Assembly: GCA_029891345.1 (NCBI GenBank)
Contig: CM057002.1
Span: 22,802,795 to 22,866,794 of the forward strand
DNA length: 64,000 nucleotides
Reading direction: 5' to 3'
Source of the DNA: Dryococelus australis
Taxonomy: Eukaryota; Arthropoda; Insecta; Phasmatodea; Phasmatidae
Below the pieces are notes generated by a model. That model worked only from the letters and a program-made list of their open reading frames with translations, made no database searches and was not told the DNA's origin. Positions 11,713 through 23,047 of the stretch are shown here, piece by piece. A program made the translations under genes and the position numbers. Position 1 is the stretch's first letter. Each line of letters starts with the position of its first letter.

Positions 11713-11883
11713 AGAATTCTTCAACCAGAAAAAATAAAGGAATTCCCGCATGAACGTCGACACCCAGATGTCCCGTGTTCCGTTCCCGCGCTGTCCGGGC
11801 AGTTCGTTATTTACGACACGTCGTGACGCAGAACCCCAGGTATCGCGGCCATTCCGCTCACACGTCGATCCGGCTGCAGACAA

Positions 11884-11902
11884 CCCCCCCCCCCCCCCCC
11901 CC
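11884..11902. repeat. C19 homopolymer
   Basis: Nineteen consecutive C residues. With the G21 run at 11692-11712 it could pair within one strand, closing a loop of 171 nt. Confidence 0.9.
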
Positions 11903-11929
11903 GCGTTTATTCCCGTTCGCGCTTACCTG

Positions 11930-12056
11930 GATCTTTTTCACATTTACTACTTTCTGAGCTATCGTATGTATGTGTACACCGTGTTATACCTGGTGAAGTG
12001 CAAGAGAAGGCATTGAAGCCTTAACTTGGCCAGTATAAATAAAGTCAAAATAAATT
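11930..12056 (+). mobile_element. LINE-like 3' tail
   Basis: Contains GTTATACCTGGTGAAGTGC, then AAGAGAAGGCATTGAAGCC and TTAACTTGGCCAGTATAAAT, followed by AAATAAA-type simple sequence. It is closely similar to the tail at 24150-24232. It is taken as a 5'-truncated non-LTR retrotransposon 3' end, with no coding region present. Confidence 0.55.
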
Positions 12057-12298
12057 TAAAAAATAAAAATAAACTTTATGTTTAAAATAAAACTAAAACC
12101 GAAGTAGTTAGCTGTCACCAACATCAACGAAGCCGCGTTAACTTAATTTTTTTTAAAGTGAGGTACTATTTCTTGTCTGAGAGAACCATATCAGTGCTAT
12201 CAGAATGAACTGCGGTTATATATATATATATAGACACACGCGCCTATATTTTTTTTCGAGAGCGACAAGCAGGTCTTCCTACATGTTCGCGGGTTATA

Positions 12299-12533
12299 GG
12301 CTGTTCACGGTAAAGGGAACACTTTTTAAGGCCCTTCTAAATTTTTCCTTTCATCCAATTCCCATTTTCCTGCTGCTTTTTATTATAAACATTGCAATGT
12401 GGCCAATAAACACAGTGTATGTATTTCACCACACACAAACTTTAATGCCTTAGGCTGCAATAACATATATTTATTAGTGGTTAATGTCTGTTGGGGAGAT
12501 CCTTAAAAAGTGCTCACTTTACCGTAAACAGCC
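12299..12533 (+). mobile_element. Type B MITE, complete, flanked by TATA
   Basis: Begins GGCTGTTCACGGTAAAGGGA and ends TCACTTTACCGTAAACAGCC, with TATA just outside each end. The interior 'cctgctgctttttattataa', 'attgcaatgtggccaataaa' and 'aactttaatgccttaggctg' defines the B consensus well. Confidence 0.88.
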
Positions 12534-12694
12534 TATACTACCTGTCCCGTGTGGACTCTGCGGACGTTGGTACCCGAACTATAGCAGAGCACTTTTTTTT
12601 TTTTTTTTCATGCGCCACCTCAGCTGGGGCGTCGTCGGTATTTCTCTACGACCTCGCCTCCGGGTCAACCATTGCTAGGAAAAAAAATTCCATG

Positions 12695-13372
12695 CGGCTG
12701 TGTTGGGGACACGGCCGTTTGTTTTGCGTGAATACGTCTACGTTGATGCGCTCGGACGCCATGATGTTTGTTTTTACGTTCCCGGCACCGCTTCACTCGA
12801 TCATGTGGAGTTTTATGGCTATCGCTGGATTGCTTTTGAGATGCTCCTTCCAACCGCATACCATTCCGGTATTTCGATTCGGCTTTCTGACGAGTATAGG
12901 CCGAAATTGCGTTACGATTTCTTGATTTTTTTTTTAAATTATAAACGCATGCAGTTTCACCAAAACCACGCCACACGAATGTTTTTATGCATGCTGTCGA
13001 TTGATCTTCGACAGATATGTCGATTGAAACTTAAGAGTCGTAAACTCAAGCGTCAAGCGTCGTAACTTCTCGTAGTCAAAAGTTATATACTACGCGGAAG
13101 TTATGAGACGGGGTGAAACGAACTTAAAATTCCCCCCCCCCCCCAACACCCTTCCCCCCGGGCGACCATCCAGAGTGATACTTCGCAGTCCTCACTCAAC
13201 TTACCATATTCTTTGATCCTTTGGCAATCGAGTGGTGTAATTGGATCTCGAATGTAGACGACAGATTCGGAGCTGCAATGCCAAACTCTATCCCCCGATT
13301 TTGTTATCATCGGATTATCTAAATTGCCTCCCACTATGGTTGCAAATTTTAAGCCATATTCACGTCATGAAA
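12695..13372. repeat. Dispersed repeat E, copy 1
   Basis: Aligns over its length with 29424-29988. Shared strings include GTTGGGGACACGGC, GCTCGGACGCC, 'attgcttttgagatgctc', 'tttgatcctttggcaatcga' and 'cccactatggttg'. Copy 1 carries about 110 extra bases around a C13 run (13132-13144). Both copies keep related minus-strand peptides (for example ASQKQSSD.HKTP.DRVK), with frame changes between blocks. The family is not recognised; a decayed coding transposon on the minus strand is one possibility. Confidence 0.7.
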
Positions 13373-13885
13373 AATCAACACGTACTTGTTTAAGGGGGAA
13401 AGTCTTCCCTTTCCCCCCTCCTAAAAGATTCTTAGTTTTCTAGCTTATTTGTATTTTCAAATAGGATGCTACCCACAGCACAAGTATGCCCAGCAAACTA
13501 CTGACCGTACACAGCAATACCAACACGACTAAACTACTACGAACTTATATTTACGTCACGCTATTGATTTCGCCAAGTTTTGTTGCAGTTAATGTAATAT
13601 TGTGGCGTAATTACGAGTTCGCAGTTCTCTTGCCGGCTCACGTCGATAACACGACAGCAATCGCTTTCTGAGACAAAATTACCCGCTGCTTTCAATGGTT
13701 ACACGTATACGACAATAGGTAAAAAAAATACGCAGAAATAAATTAATTTAGAAATTTATTTTGAGACCGACTGGCAGAATTTTGTCTTAGCGCTCTACCC
13801 GTGACAACGAATAAGGGGGCAAAACGGAAAAGGCTCTATCCCCCCACGCGCCTCTCTAGAGCACTGTTACTCCTTGCGAGGTAAA
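13373..13885. other. Unannotated AT-rich DNA
   Basis: Short C- and G-runs are present but no feature is supported. Confidence 0.6.
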
Positions 13886-14602
13886 GGCTGTTCACGATAA
13901 CGTGAGCACTTTTGAAACCTGCCTGCATATATTTTGTAACGTGCCTACTGAGCGACATGTGCCCAGTAACGTTGGTAACATGGGATGGAAAGTAGTTACA
14001 TTTCTTAGCGTTGAATAAGAAATGGTAGGTAACCATTTGTGATAACTTGAATTATTCCTTTTGGTTTCTGTTAGTTTTTTTTTTTTTTTTAATGCATGGA
14101 CCAGTACAAATGAGTAGATTTGTAAAATACTTACTTCCCTAACAATTTCAGTTTCATTTGATCGACGCACGAATTAAAGTGATGAGGCCCATGGCTATGT
14201 GTAAGTTTACATAAGGCGGATGAATACGCTCTGCGCATACAGAACAGAACATATCAAAATCGCGCCAGTGCTCAGTCGAAGGCCATAACTGGTCTCAGTT
14301 ACTTGAATTTAAAATAAATTTATGAAATAGTTGAAACATAAGATTTGTCGCCTAATAACACTTACAAACAAGTTAAATTTTAAAACAGTGGGGCTTAAAA
14401 TTATTTGTTAAAGTTTAAAAGAACAAGTTACGATACAATTTTAAAATGTCAAAAGTCAAAATTCCTCTGGCTCGACCCTTGAACGCTCACCCCGGCATCC
14501 TCTCCGGAGACAAGAGGCCGACGCATGTTGTTCTGCGAGGTATAAGTAGCAAGAAGATCTAAGCTAAGTTTTCGAAAACTCGTCATTTTACCGCGAATAG
14601 AG
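13886..14602 (-). mobile_element. Type A MITE, reverse, split by a ~300-bp foreign segment
   Basis: The left portion (13886 to about 14246) runs from GGCTGTTCACGATAACGTGA through 'gataacttgaattattcc' to 'acataaggcggatgaatac' and 'gcgcatacag'. The last part of the element, 'agatctaagctaagtttt' then 'cgaaaactcgtcattttacc' and GCGAATAG, appears only at about 14555-14602. Some 300 bp between them has no match to type A. The simplest reading is a later insertion. Confidence 0.65.
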
Positions 14603-14868
14603 CATACGAATCTCGCTTCTCTTGTAGCGGTGCCAGCCCGCCGTGCTCCCGGCAAGGCGCAGGAGTATCGTGGCAAACTTCGTAAACTTCAGTCGCCGCT
14701 AATGGCTCCTTTGCAAGCACAAAGTAGGGAAATCCAATGCCCGGAAGCCCCCGCAACGAGACCTGCACACGGTGGTTCTGGCACGAGAGGAAAGCCACCA
14801 CCCAGCAGCGTTGCCAACCGCAGCCGAGTTCGACTACACGTAGCCTAATTTCGTGCCGTGTAGGTATA

Positions 14869-15284
14869 GGCCATTCGTGGTCAAATGATCGCTTTTGAAA
14901 GCCCTGCTTCAGTTCTACTTGTATGCACGTTGTGTGTTCCCCCGCCTTATGTAAAATTAACGTTGTCATGGGCCTCATAACTTTACTCATGCGTCGGTCA
15001 GGTGAAACTGTGGTATTATTTGAAAAAGTAAATAACAAATCTGCTCATTTTTACACTTCGACGCATTAAAAAAAGACAGAAAGCTAAAAATTGTATAAAT
15101 TATCCGAAATGGTTACCTAACACTTTTTATTCGACGTTAAAATACGGAACTACATCTCATCCATCGTTACCAACTCTGCTGGGAGCATGTCACCGAGGGC
15201 GCCCGTTTAAATAGATGCAGGAAGGGGCAGTGAGTTCTTTCTAAGGTTGATTTCAAAAGTGCTTACTTTGTCGTGAACGGAGTC
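14869..15284 (+). mobile_element. Type A MITE, complete
   Basis: Starts GGCCATTCGTGGTCAAATGA after TATA and ends 'ttgatttcaaaagtgcttac' then TTTGTCGTGAACGG. The interior is a good match to other A copies ('ccgccttatgtaaaattaac', 'ttattcgacgttaaaatacg', 'catccatcgttaccaac'). Confidence 0.82.
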
Positions 15285-15300
15285 CTACTTTGTTATAGGT

Positions 15301-15514
15301 ACGGACAGGTTTTTTTTTTCGCGAAAAGAAGTGCCTATGTCCGCGAACCGTGGACGTTCAGTATCGGAGAACTTTATTACGATTGGCCCAGTCAAATAAG
15401 AGCATTTCTTCTCACCTAGACACGCAGCTAATAACCAAAGGAAGTTGTGGTAGTGAACATAGGATGTTGAAGTCTAGCACGACCATAAATATTTTCGCGA
15501 AAAACACCCGTCCT
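15301..15514. mobile_element. TTTCGCGAAA-ended element
   Basis: Left end ACGGACAGG, a T-run, then CGCGAAAA. Right end TATTTTCGCGAAAAACACCC then GTCCTT. The ends are imperfect inverted repeats. The 214-bp interior has no coding capacity and contains a GATTGG box. A similar arrangement is seen at 45300-45600. Confidence 0.5.
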
Positions 15515-15592
15515 TAGTTATAGGACGGGTTTAACTTCAAGCACGTGTAAACTTCTGTTAATTTTTCAGTTGTATCGCCGTTTATTAGACAC

Positions 15593-15882
15593 GCGAAATT
15601 TTCCTATCCCTACGTATAGCTAGGGATAGGAACATTTCGCCAGTCCAATGACCTGTAGGCTAGACTCCACAGTCCTATGCATTCTCGAGCCTCAGCTGTA
15701 CGTTCACTGGCTGCGGCTCTAGGGAGTAGCCAGTGTTGCATCACGCTTGGCAATATGGGATTGGCTGTGTGTTTCCTTGCAAGTATGCTATTGGCTCAGA
15801 AGGTGACTTCACTGTATTATGTGTTTGACGACTGTCTTGTCCCAAACTGAATTCGCGAAAATTTCCTATCCCTACGTATAGC
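15593..15882. mobile_element. Adjacent TTTCGCGAAA-type element ends in palindromic array
   Basis: GCGAAATTTTCCTATCCCT (15593-15611) is followed by its near-perfect inverse AGGGATAGGAACATTTCGC (15622-15640; 18 of 19 match). The string TTTCCTATCCCTACGTATAG recurs as a direct copy at about 15862-15881. A 290-bp element flanked by abutting ends of a second copy explains this best. The interior contains two GATTGGCT/TATTGGCT boxes. Confidence 0.45.
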
Positions 15883-17006
15883 CCGTAGCGGAATAAGTGC
15901 ACCCGAATGTCAAAAGGTAGCCAACTTGATCTTCGACGTAATGGACCATTTCTCGTAACGCACGTACTCAGTATGTTAAATTCGTTCTCTCTTTTTTTTT
16001 TCCAGGTATAAACACCACTTGTACTCCAGCCGTTCAACTTTAAATTTTAACGCCACTCTGTTTATTTCTCAGGAAGATACGTTTTGAACAGGAGTTCAAT
16101 TTCTTCAGTTGACGACGCATGACTGTGTCTTTTACAGAGGAGCGGTAAATATTTACAACTGTATTTTTTAGTGTGGAAATTCTTCAGGTATGGAGCGTCG
16201 TCGCCTGATCTAGCAATCTGCAGCCAAACGCATGCGGCCGACGTGCTGGTCTTTTGAGTATTTGGCAACACTGTGCTGAACAGCCGTTCTGGTGATGACA
16301 GGCGGAAAATCAGAGGAGCAAACATCACATGGCATTATACGGTTACTATAAAGCTGTGTAGTCGTATATAAACATACCCCGTCTTCACATTCCCCTCAGT
16401 AAGCACAATTCCTCACTCATGAACGTCCTAAAAAATATTCCCATTTAAAAAATTCAATTTCAGCAACAAAAAATGTTCAATGCGTATTTTTTTCTACATT
16501 TTGAAGTACCGTTTTAAAACCTATCGACTAATAAAGTTGGTTAACGAATTACTCCCAGGCATGCAAGGTTACAACATTGAAGTGTGTGGGGAAATATACT
16601 ATAACTCTTCTTACGCCCTCACACACACAGAATTCGAACGAGTAACATATCTGTGGTTCGTTGCTCATAAAATGGAAAATATTTATACGGTTTAATCATA
16701 CACCAAACCATTTATTGCATTTTTATTTTGTTGATGAATACGTGAGCGGCAGCCAATTACGTTAAAAAAAAAAAAAAAAAAAAAACAAATACATTCCGGA
16801 AACCACGGACAAGAGATTTTTTTTTTTTTACGAAAGCGTTCCAAAAATTGACTGTCGCATTTGATGAACATTTGCGCAAGTAGGTACACTCCGTACGACA
16901 TAAATAACATCCTTTATTTCCAGCTGATTCAATTCTAATCTTACGTATGTACGCCTTTCAGACGGCGCGACCCATTCTTTCAGTTACAGTTTGAAGTAGG
17001 GCCTGT
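15883..17006. other. Unannotated, with long A and T runs
   Basis: A20-type and T9-11 homopolymers occur near 16765-16830. No gene, RNA or dispersed-repeat match was recognised. Confidence 0.55.
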
Positions 17007-17247
17007 ACTCCATTCACAGTCAATTCCAACTTTTCTGAAGACCTGCTTCAGTTCTACTTCCAGGATATTCCTCCGCTTCATGCGAAAATAGCTTCAATGT
17101 AACCAACAATAAGGTAACTTTTATGTCAGCACATGTATAAGACGCTTGTGGTACGATACATATGTAGGAAACATCAAAACATGTCGCACATGGGGTGATG
17201 CTTCAAAGGTTTGATTCAGAAAGTACGAAAATACAGCGAACAGACTA
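17007..17247 (+). mobile_element. Type C MITE with internal deletion
   Basis: The left end ACTCCATTCACAGTCAATTC, then CAACTTTTCTGAAGACC, and the right end TTGATTCAGAAAGTACGAAA, then ATACAGCGAACAGACTAT, are both present. The element is about 240 bp rather than about 415 bp, so the middle has been lost. Confidence 0.7.
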
Positions 17248-19614
17248 TGCTACTGTAAGCTCTTGCTCGAGATATGAAATCACCATCGAGAGACAACCAA
17301 CAATTGCAGTCGTTGGCGATTATAATGCAAAGCAGTCGAGAGAAATATCTGTGCATTGTTAGCCACAGGGTTAACGTAACTGCTTTGGATTTGTGAATAC
17401 AAGATGCCACAACTTTGTGGCAAATATGTTCAGCAACCCTGAAATATTAACTGCCTGAAATAGTGCGTGAGCTATTAATATTAGTGGAGATTTGATATTT
17501 TCCACAATTTTTTTTTTTTTTAACAATCTTGTGGATTACTCCGACATCCATAATTGGCTGACGTATTCCTTTTTATTTTACAAAAAGTGAATTTTTTTGC
17601 AGGTCCAAACTTGAGAGGAAGAATTCTCGTTGATCGAGTCGACAGGGGACACAAGACACATACAGGGCAACAGCCAGCAATGGAAGCAAACCCGGAGAGC
17701 CCGAACATTCTATCTTCGTGGAGTGTGGAGGGGGGGGGGGGATCACTATCTATAATTATTATAGCGATAACACACAGTTGTGTGACAAGGTTGACACCTA
17801 TATTTAATGCATCTTGGTACATTTTGCGGTCTTTGTAAATTCCTGTTGATTAATGTAACATAATTTCGAAACGATGGCATCCGACTTCACGGTTTTGCGT
17901 CTCTTGTCCCGTGGCAACACAGCGTGTTCGTTTTTTTTTCTCGCAACTTGACTGTACCGTCAAATAACACCCTGCTCCCCCCCCCCCCCCTCCATTTTTC
18001 CCAACAGAGCTGCCATTTAAAAATTGGATTATTGGAATTTCCGCTCGCGTTATGACGGAGCGCAGCGATCTTGTCGACACCACGCCGTCACACAATTTCA
18101 AATTCAATTAAAAACCTTCCGTGGTGACGGCTAATTCTACTAATCGTTTTAAAACTGGAATTCTATCCACCGCAAGACAAGGCAATTATTTGTCGACTTT
18201 CGTTTCTTCAAAACCCCCCATCGTCCCCTTGTCATCCTTGCACGATCCATATTCCCGCCAGCGAAATGATTCTTAATCAGCATTCAAAAGGGAAGAGAAT
18301 TTCTTCCACCCCGCGTAAAATTGCTTAGTCCTGATAAGAAAAAAAAAAAAAACACACGCACGAAAATGTAAGTTTTAATTCCAAAGCAAAGAAAAAATAT
18401 TCGTAGCCCCTATATTTTAAAAGAAATCCATAATTACTCCTTTTATCAACATTTAAATCAAGTTGCCAAGAAATTCAATTTCTCAAGTAACGTTTCGAGA
18501 AAAAAACTCTTCTGGTTTATGCGATTAGGGGTAGGGAATCTTTATTCAAAGAGAAAAGAAGAAAATGCTGCTAACGGGGGGGGGGGGGGGTGGTGAATAA
18601 AACCTCCCTTTAACAAAAGTTTGCGGAGAAGTCACCCAGCGCGGCCACTTCTTTCCATTCCACTTTATTTCTGGTTCCCGACATAACTTCACAGCACACA
18701 GGCGATTTAACTCCGTCCAACTTTACTTTAATCACTTTTTTTTTTTACCAACCCCCAGCTCCTCCGCCCGAGAAATTCAGAGTTGGCCACCAGAATTAAG
18801 TGAGACAGCGGCAAGAACCCGTGGAGACTGCATGCTCCAAGACACCTCCCCATTCCCACTTTCCACTCCCCCAGACAGACATTCCTCCCTATTCCAGAAA
18901 ACACATCTGCGAGGGGGAAAACCTCTTTTCTCCGGACATTAGCGAGTCCCTAGTACAACGGGGAAAGAGGGGAGAAGCTAGTGAAAGAGGTTAGAAAGGA
19001 GGGGGGGGGGGGCGATAAAAGTTCGAAGTCGCGGAAACAATAATGGACACAAATTCGATATTTAAAGCGGGGGAGTGTTTACATCCGAAAACAGTCGGTT
19101 CCTTTCAGCCACAGAACCACGCGACCACACGAACTTTTCTAACAGACCCGGGGACACTTTTTATTGCTACTGGCGAATTCGGGCTGACGTCGCCAAATAT
19201 AAACCCTTTTAAGAACGTGTTATATTCTTCGCAAAAGGCATACAGCTTTGTATGAACACGTCGTTGAGCCTAAGCATAATGAATTGATTGCACCCTAATG
19301 TCAGGTCTAGAATAAAATATTATATATAACCTGCTTCAGAATACACTCCACAAGATTAAGCAGACCTACTTTTCTGAACCTTGCACTGTGGCCGCGCCAC
19401 AGTTTTCAAGAAAATAGTTCAGAGCTCTCTTATTACTATCAAAACTGCAGTATAGTTCGTATCTCTACAGATTATAGTATATGGTTACGTTGTTCATGTC
19501 TCAAGTAAAACCATGTTTTACAGCTATTAAATTTAGAATGTTGTTTTATTATAATTATTATGTTGTGATAATTTTATGTACTGATACCACAGCAACTACT
19601 TGTAAGTAATTATA
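17248..19614. other. Unannotated; rich in G and C homopolymers
   Basis: Runs noted: G12 (17730-17741), C14 (17977-17990), G15 (18576-18590) and G12 (19001-19012). Open frames crossing these runs read glycine or proline blocks and are not credible genes. Confidence 0.55.
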
Positions 19615-19631
19615 GCCTGTTCACGGTAAAG

Positions 19632-19713
<82 letters not shown>

Positions 19714-19788
19714 GGTGGCTAAATTATTTTTAAAAAATTGCTGAAAGTAAAAAGCAACTTGGGCCTCAAACTTTATCGTGAACAGCCT
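19615..19788 (-). mobile_element. Type B MITE with internal (TA)n expansion
   Basis: The left end GCCTGTTCACGGTAAAGTGA runs straight into an AT repeat. The right end is 'gggcctcaaactttatcgtg' then AACAGCC. Between the repeat and the right end, 'taaaaggtggctaaat' and 'gctgaaagtaaaaagcaact' match the reverse type B at 41041. The microsatellite has replaced the left third of the interior. Confidence 0.75.
19635..19708. repeat. (AT)37 microsatellite inside a MITE
   Basis: About 74 nt of uninterrupted AT alternation. It can extrude a cruciform and is likely hypervariable in length. Confidence 0.9.
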
Positions 19789-20507
19789 GTAGTTGTTTTT
19801 ATCCCTTCTCAAAAGCTAGTCCCACCAGCACGTCACATTAGCGTGAAGCCCAACCACCACGGACTGAGGACCCCCCCTAATCGTCTTCTACAAGCAAGAA
19901 TCGAAAAGGGAGGATTTTGAAAAAGGTGAGGGGGAATGAAAAAAGGCAGGGGTAGCGAACAAGAGACTAAGATGACCTTAGGCAGGTCTCAGGTAAGGAT
20001 GTGACTAATGGGCCGTCACATAGGATGAAGGGGGAACTGTAGCCCCACACAACACCTCCCGGGAGGGGCTAAGACGAAAATATTTGTGGCGGTTCCCCAC
20101 CCGAGGGGCAGGTGTGGCCGCTCAGCCATACTTCACGATTAGCACATGTGCGGCCAGACATCCAGCGACAGAGGGGCTTACAGCGAGCCCCCCTTTTTTC
20201 CTCTCCATTCGTAAACCCGACACCGCGACATGATTTACTCACCGTGTTGTGTCGGTTGGCGGGCAAAGGGATCAAGGGAGGGGAGGGGCGAAGAAACCCC
20301 CTACTGTTTTAACCCCCCAAAATAAAAATAATGTTGCCAGTGCTCTAGACATACGGTCCCCAAGCTGCAGAAAAATACTGCCGCCGTTATGACGTAACTG
20401 GGGGGGAATGCAGACCACGTAGACGCGTCTGCAGGAAAGCTTTTATTTATTATTTTTAATTTCCTTCCATTGTTACGGCGAAGTTGAGGCTTCCCGCCTT
20501 TCCTTAT
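19789..20507. other. Unannotated, GC-richer DNA
   Basis: C-, G- and A-rich stretches with short open frames on both strands. No supported feature. Confidence 0.5.
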
Positions 20508-21081
20508 GCTGGATTTACAATGCCACGACGAGGTCTTCCCGACAGTGGGTGGGTACGACGTCGCAGCCCGACCATTTCCGCAACCAAAATTAGTTCAATG
20601 TTTACAATACCCCGACAGTTTCCATCCGACAAGTGTTGAGTGGCTTTCGGCAAAATCCTAAAATTGCCAGTAACATACTATGTAGTGTGAAGAAATCACA
20701 CATCATTACACACTATTTTGTTTGGACAACTTTGTAAACGATGTATTTTTGGGTTTTGGGGCAGTTATTTTCCACGAATAATTATTTTTTGTCAGTTCAT
20801 TAGCTTTCCGTTTCAAGATTACCAGGATGTGCACGTAAAAAAAACACGTGTTTTATGTGAAATTTACCACAGTAGTGAGTAGTGAGATCCGCACGTTTTG
20901 TTTTGTAAGGTTATGTTTGTGGTTTTTCTTCTACTGCTAAGCGAGGCCGACGAAAGTGGAAATAGAATCTACTTTTGTCGGGGCTTAGTTTGTCGGCGTG
21001 ACCTTGCTCCTAACTGGCTGATGAAAAATTTTTGTCTGTCAGGGCTGTTTTGTCGGACTGTAGGATTATTGTAAATCCAGC
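20508..21081. mobile_element. Family D element, complete (574 bp)
   Basis: Perfect 14-bp terminal inverted repeats: GCTGGATTTACAAT (20508-20521) and ATTGTAAATCCAGC (21068-21081). Flanks are TTAT and TTTA, compatible with a short T/A-rich target duplication. The subterminal regions repeat short motifs such as GTCGG and CCGAC in both orientations ('cttttgtcgg', 'gtttgtcggcg', 'ttttgtcggactg'). It is non-coding. A diverged relative lies at 25255-25745. Confidence 0.75.
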
Positions 21082-21151
21082 TTTACACCAACATAATTGT
21101 ATATTTTATAGATACAGTACACCCAACTGGGACGTTGGGTCCAGAGATTTT

Positions 21152-21370
21152 GTCGGCTCTTAGCAACGAGGTCTTGAGAGCCGATGAGGGTGAAATGAGG
21201 TGAGAATGGAAATAAAGGGCAGGGTAAACGGAAGATCCCGAGAAAACCCGCCAACCAGCAGCATCCTCCCGTCACGATTTCCATTTTCGAAAATCCGGGA
21301 CCCGGCCGGAGACTGAATATGGCCCACATCTGTTGGGGGCGAGCAGTCTAACCGCTCAGCCAGCGCGGAA
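21152..21370 (-). mobile_element. tRNA-derived SINE, reverse
   Basis: Read on the minus strand: a degenerate head near CGCGCTGGCTGAGCGGTTAG, the body 'ggattttcgaaaatggaaat' and 'ggcgggttttctcgggatct', and a tail 'tctcaagacctcgttgctaa' then GAGCCG. The body matches the SINE copies at 45912 and 51648. The B box is decayed. Confidence 0.65.
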
Positions 21371-21599
21371 TGTAAATTATTGCATTGATCCTAGGGTGCC
21401 AAAGTGTATAAAGTCATAGACAGCTGAACAGGATAAGAGGTCAACAAGTAATTGCAATGACGTTAACGAATCTGTGACTAACGAACAAGAAATTATAAAA
21501 ATTGAATATAAGCTAATATTCAGGAACATATTAAATTTACAAGTGTACGCTAAGATAATATTATTGCTATGTGTCGTTCCATCTTGGAATCATGGGAAA

Positions 21600-21893
21600 C
21601 ATTCAGCGTGTTCACAACCGTTTTATACTTCTGTTAACATAATAGTACTTTTTTTTTTTGGTTAAATTTTACAATTAAATGTATAATTAACAAAAATAAA
21701 AATATGGAGAAAGTGGGCGAATAGTATTACCTAGTAACAAATAGTTCTTATAAAATATATAATTTTAATGAGTGCGCACGAACGCGGTAATTTTCTAGAC
21801 TCGATTAAGCTTTGTTTGCATTAGGCAGGGGGAATATCCTATAAGTATTACCTTACCAGGGCTTCGGGAAAGTTGGAAGTAATCGTGGACGGA
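21600..21893 (-). mobile_element. Type C MITE, partial, reverse
   Basis: Matches C in order: 'tatacttctgttaacataat', 'acaaatagttcttat', 'gtgcgcacgaacgcgg', 'agactcgattaagctttgtt', 'ccagggcttcgggaaagttg' and GAAGTAATCGTGGAC. The far (tail) end is not clear. Confidence 0.65.
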
Positions 21894-22673
21894 CAATGAC
21901 ATTAACGTCGTGGAAACATTTTAATTTCACTACAGCAGAAACGTTTAAAGAAATGCCTCGATAGCATTTTTTTCGTTGCGAGAATCGACTGGTTTCTATG
22001 CACTAATTACTTGAATACCACATCGTCAGTTGAAACGCAACTCCAGACGCTGCACCCCCGGCAGGTACAGGCGAGGGCAGATACTTGACGACAGCACGAC
22101 AGTCCAGTGTCGCCAGGTCTCATTTTCAAAAACAACTAGATATTGTAGCCAAATATCGGTAGAAATGCTCTATTTTTTATCAAGTTGCGACACTGAACCT
22201 GTATAACGGAACAACAAGTTCGCATCACCGACGTAAAATATTCAGTTGTCGCAATATGCATGTTTTTACGACAAATTTAAGACATGTATGGCATTATTTA
22301 TTTATCTTTGTTTATTCCCAACCAATCGCATAAATAATATAGTGGATATGAATTATTTGAACGTAGATGGCGTTTTTGTATTTGCACCATTACAACCGAT
22401 TCGTTAAATTAGTTACATGTGGGTGATCTCTCGATAGTATGCAGTGATTCCCACTGATCCCATATGCAATGCATACAAACACCCCAAGAGCACTGATGTA
22501 CAAAAGTGACGCGATGCTTGTTGTAGACGAAGTCGCGCGAGAGGCGCACATATAACACTGGGGATCCCACATGAGACGATGCTTTCATTGTGGACCAATA
22601 GAAGAAGCATACGATGTTGTGAATACTGTAATAAATAATGTATTTGCTTTAATAATGCATCAATTTACTATAT
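21894..22673. other. Unannotated AT-rich DNA
   Basis: No supported feature. Confidence 0.6.
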
Positions 22674-23047
22674 GCTGTTCATGGTCAAATGAGCACTTTT
22701 GATAGCCCTGTCTATGATCTACTTGCATGCGCGTAGAGTATTCCTCCGCCTTCGCCATGGGCCTCATCACTTTATCCATGCGTCGCTCAAGTGAAACTGT
22801 AAAATTATTACGAAAGTAAAAAATTTTACAAAACGGTTTATTTTCACACTTCGATGCAATAAAAAAAAGTGGCGAAATAAATAATTTTAATCTATCACAA
22901 ATGGTTTCCTAACACTTTTTATTCGACGTTAAAATATAGAACTACTTTACAGCCATCATTAACAACTTTACTGGGCGAATGTCACTCAGTGTGCCCGTTA
23001 AAATATATGCAGCCAGGGGCAGTGACTTTTCTCTAAGGTTTATTTCT
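22674..23047 (+). mobile_element. Type A MITE lacking its right terminus
   Basis: Starts TGCTGTTCATGGTCAAATGA and follows the A pattern through 'ggcagtgacttttctctaag' and 'gtttatttc'. It then breaks off, and the expected AAAAGTGCTCACTTTATCGT end is absent. Confidence 0.78.

Noticed and set aside
12491-13065. Plus-strand frames of 121 and 144 codons
   Set aside because: They overlap the B MITE end and repeat E. In copy 2 of repeat E the plus-strand frames are not preserved.
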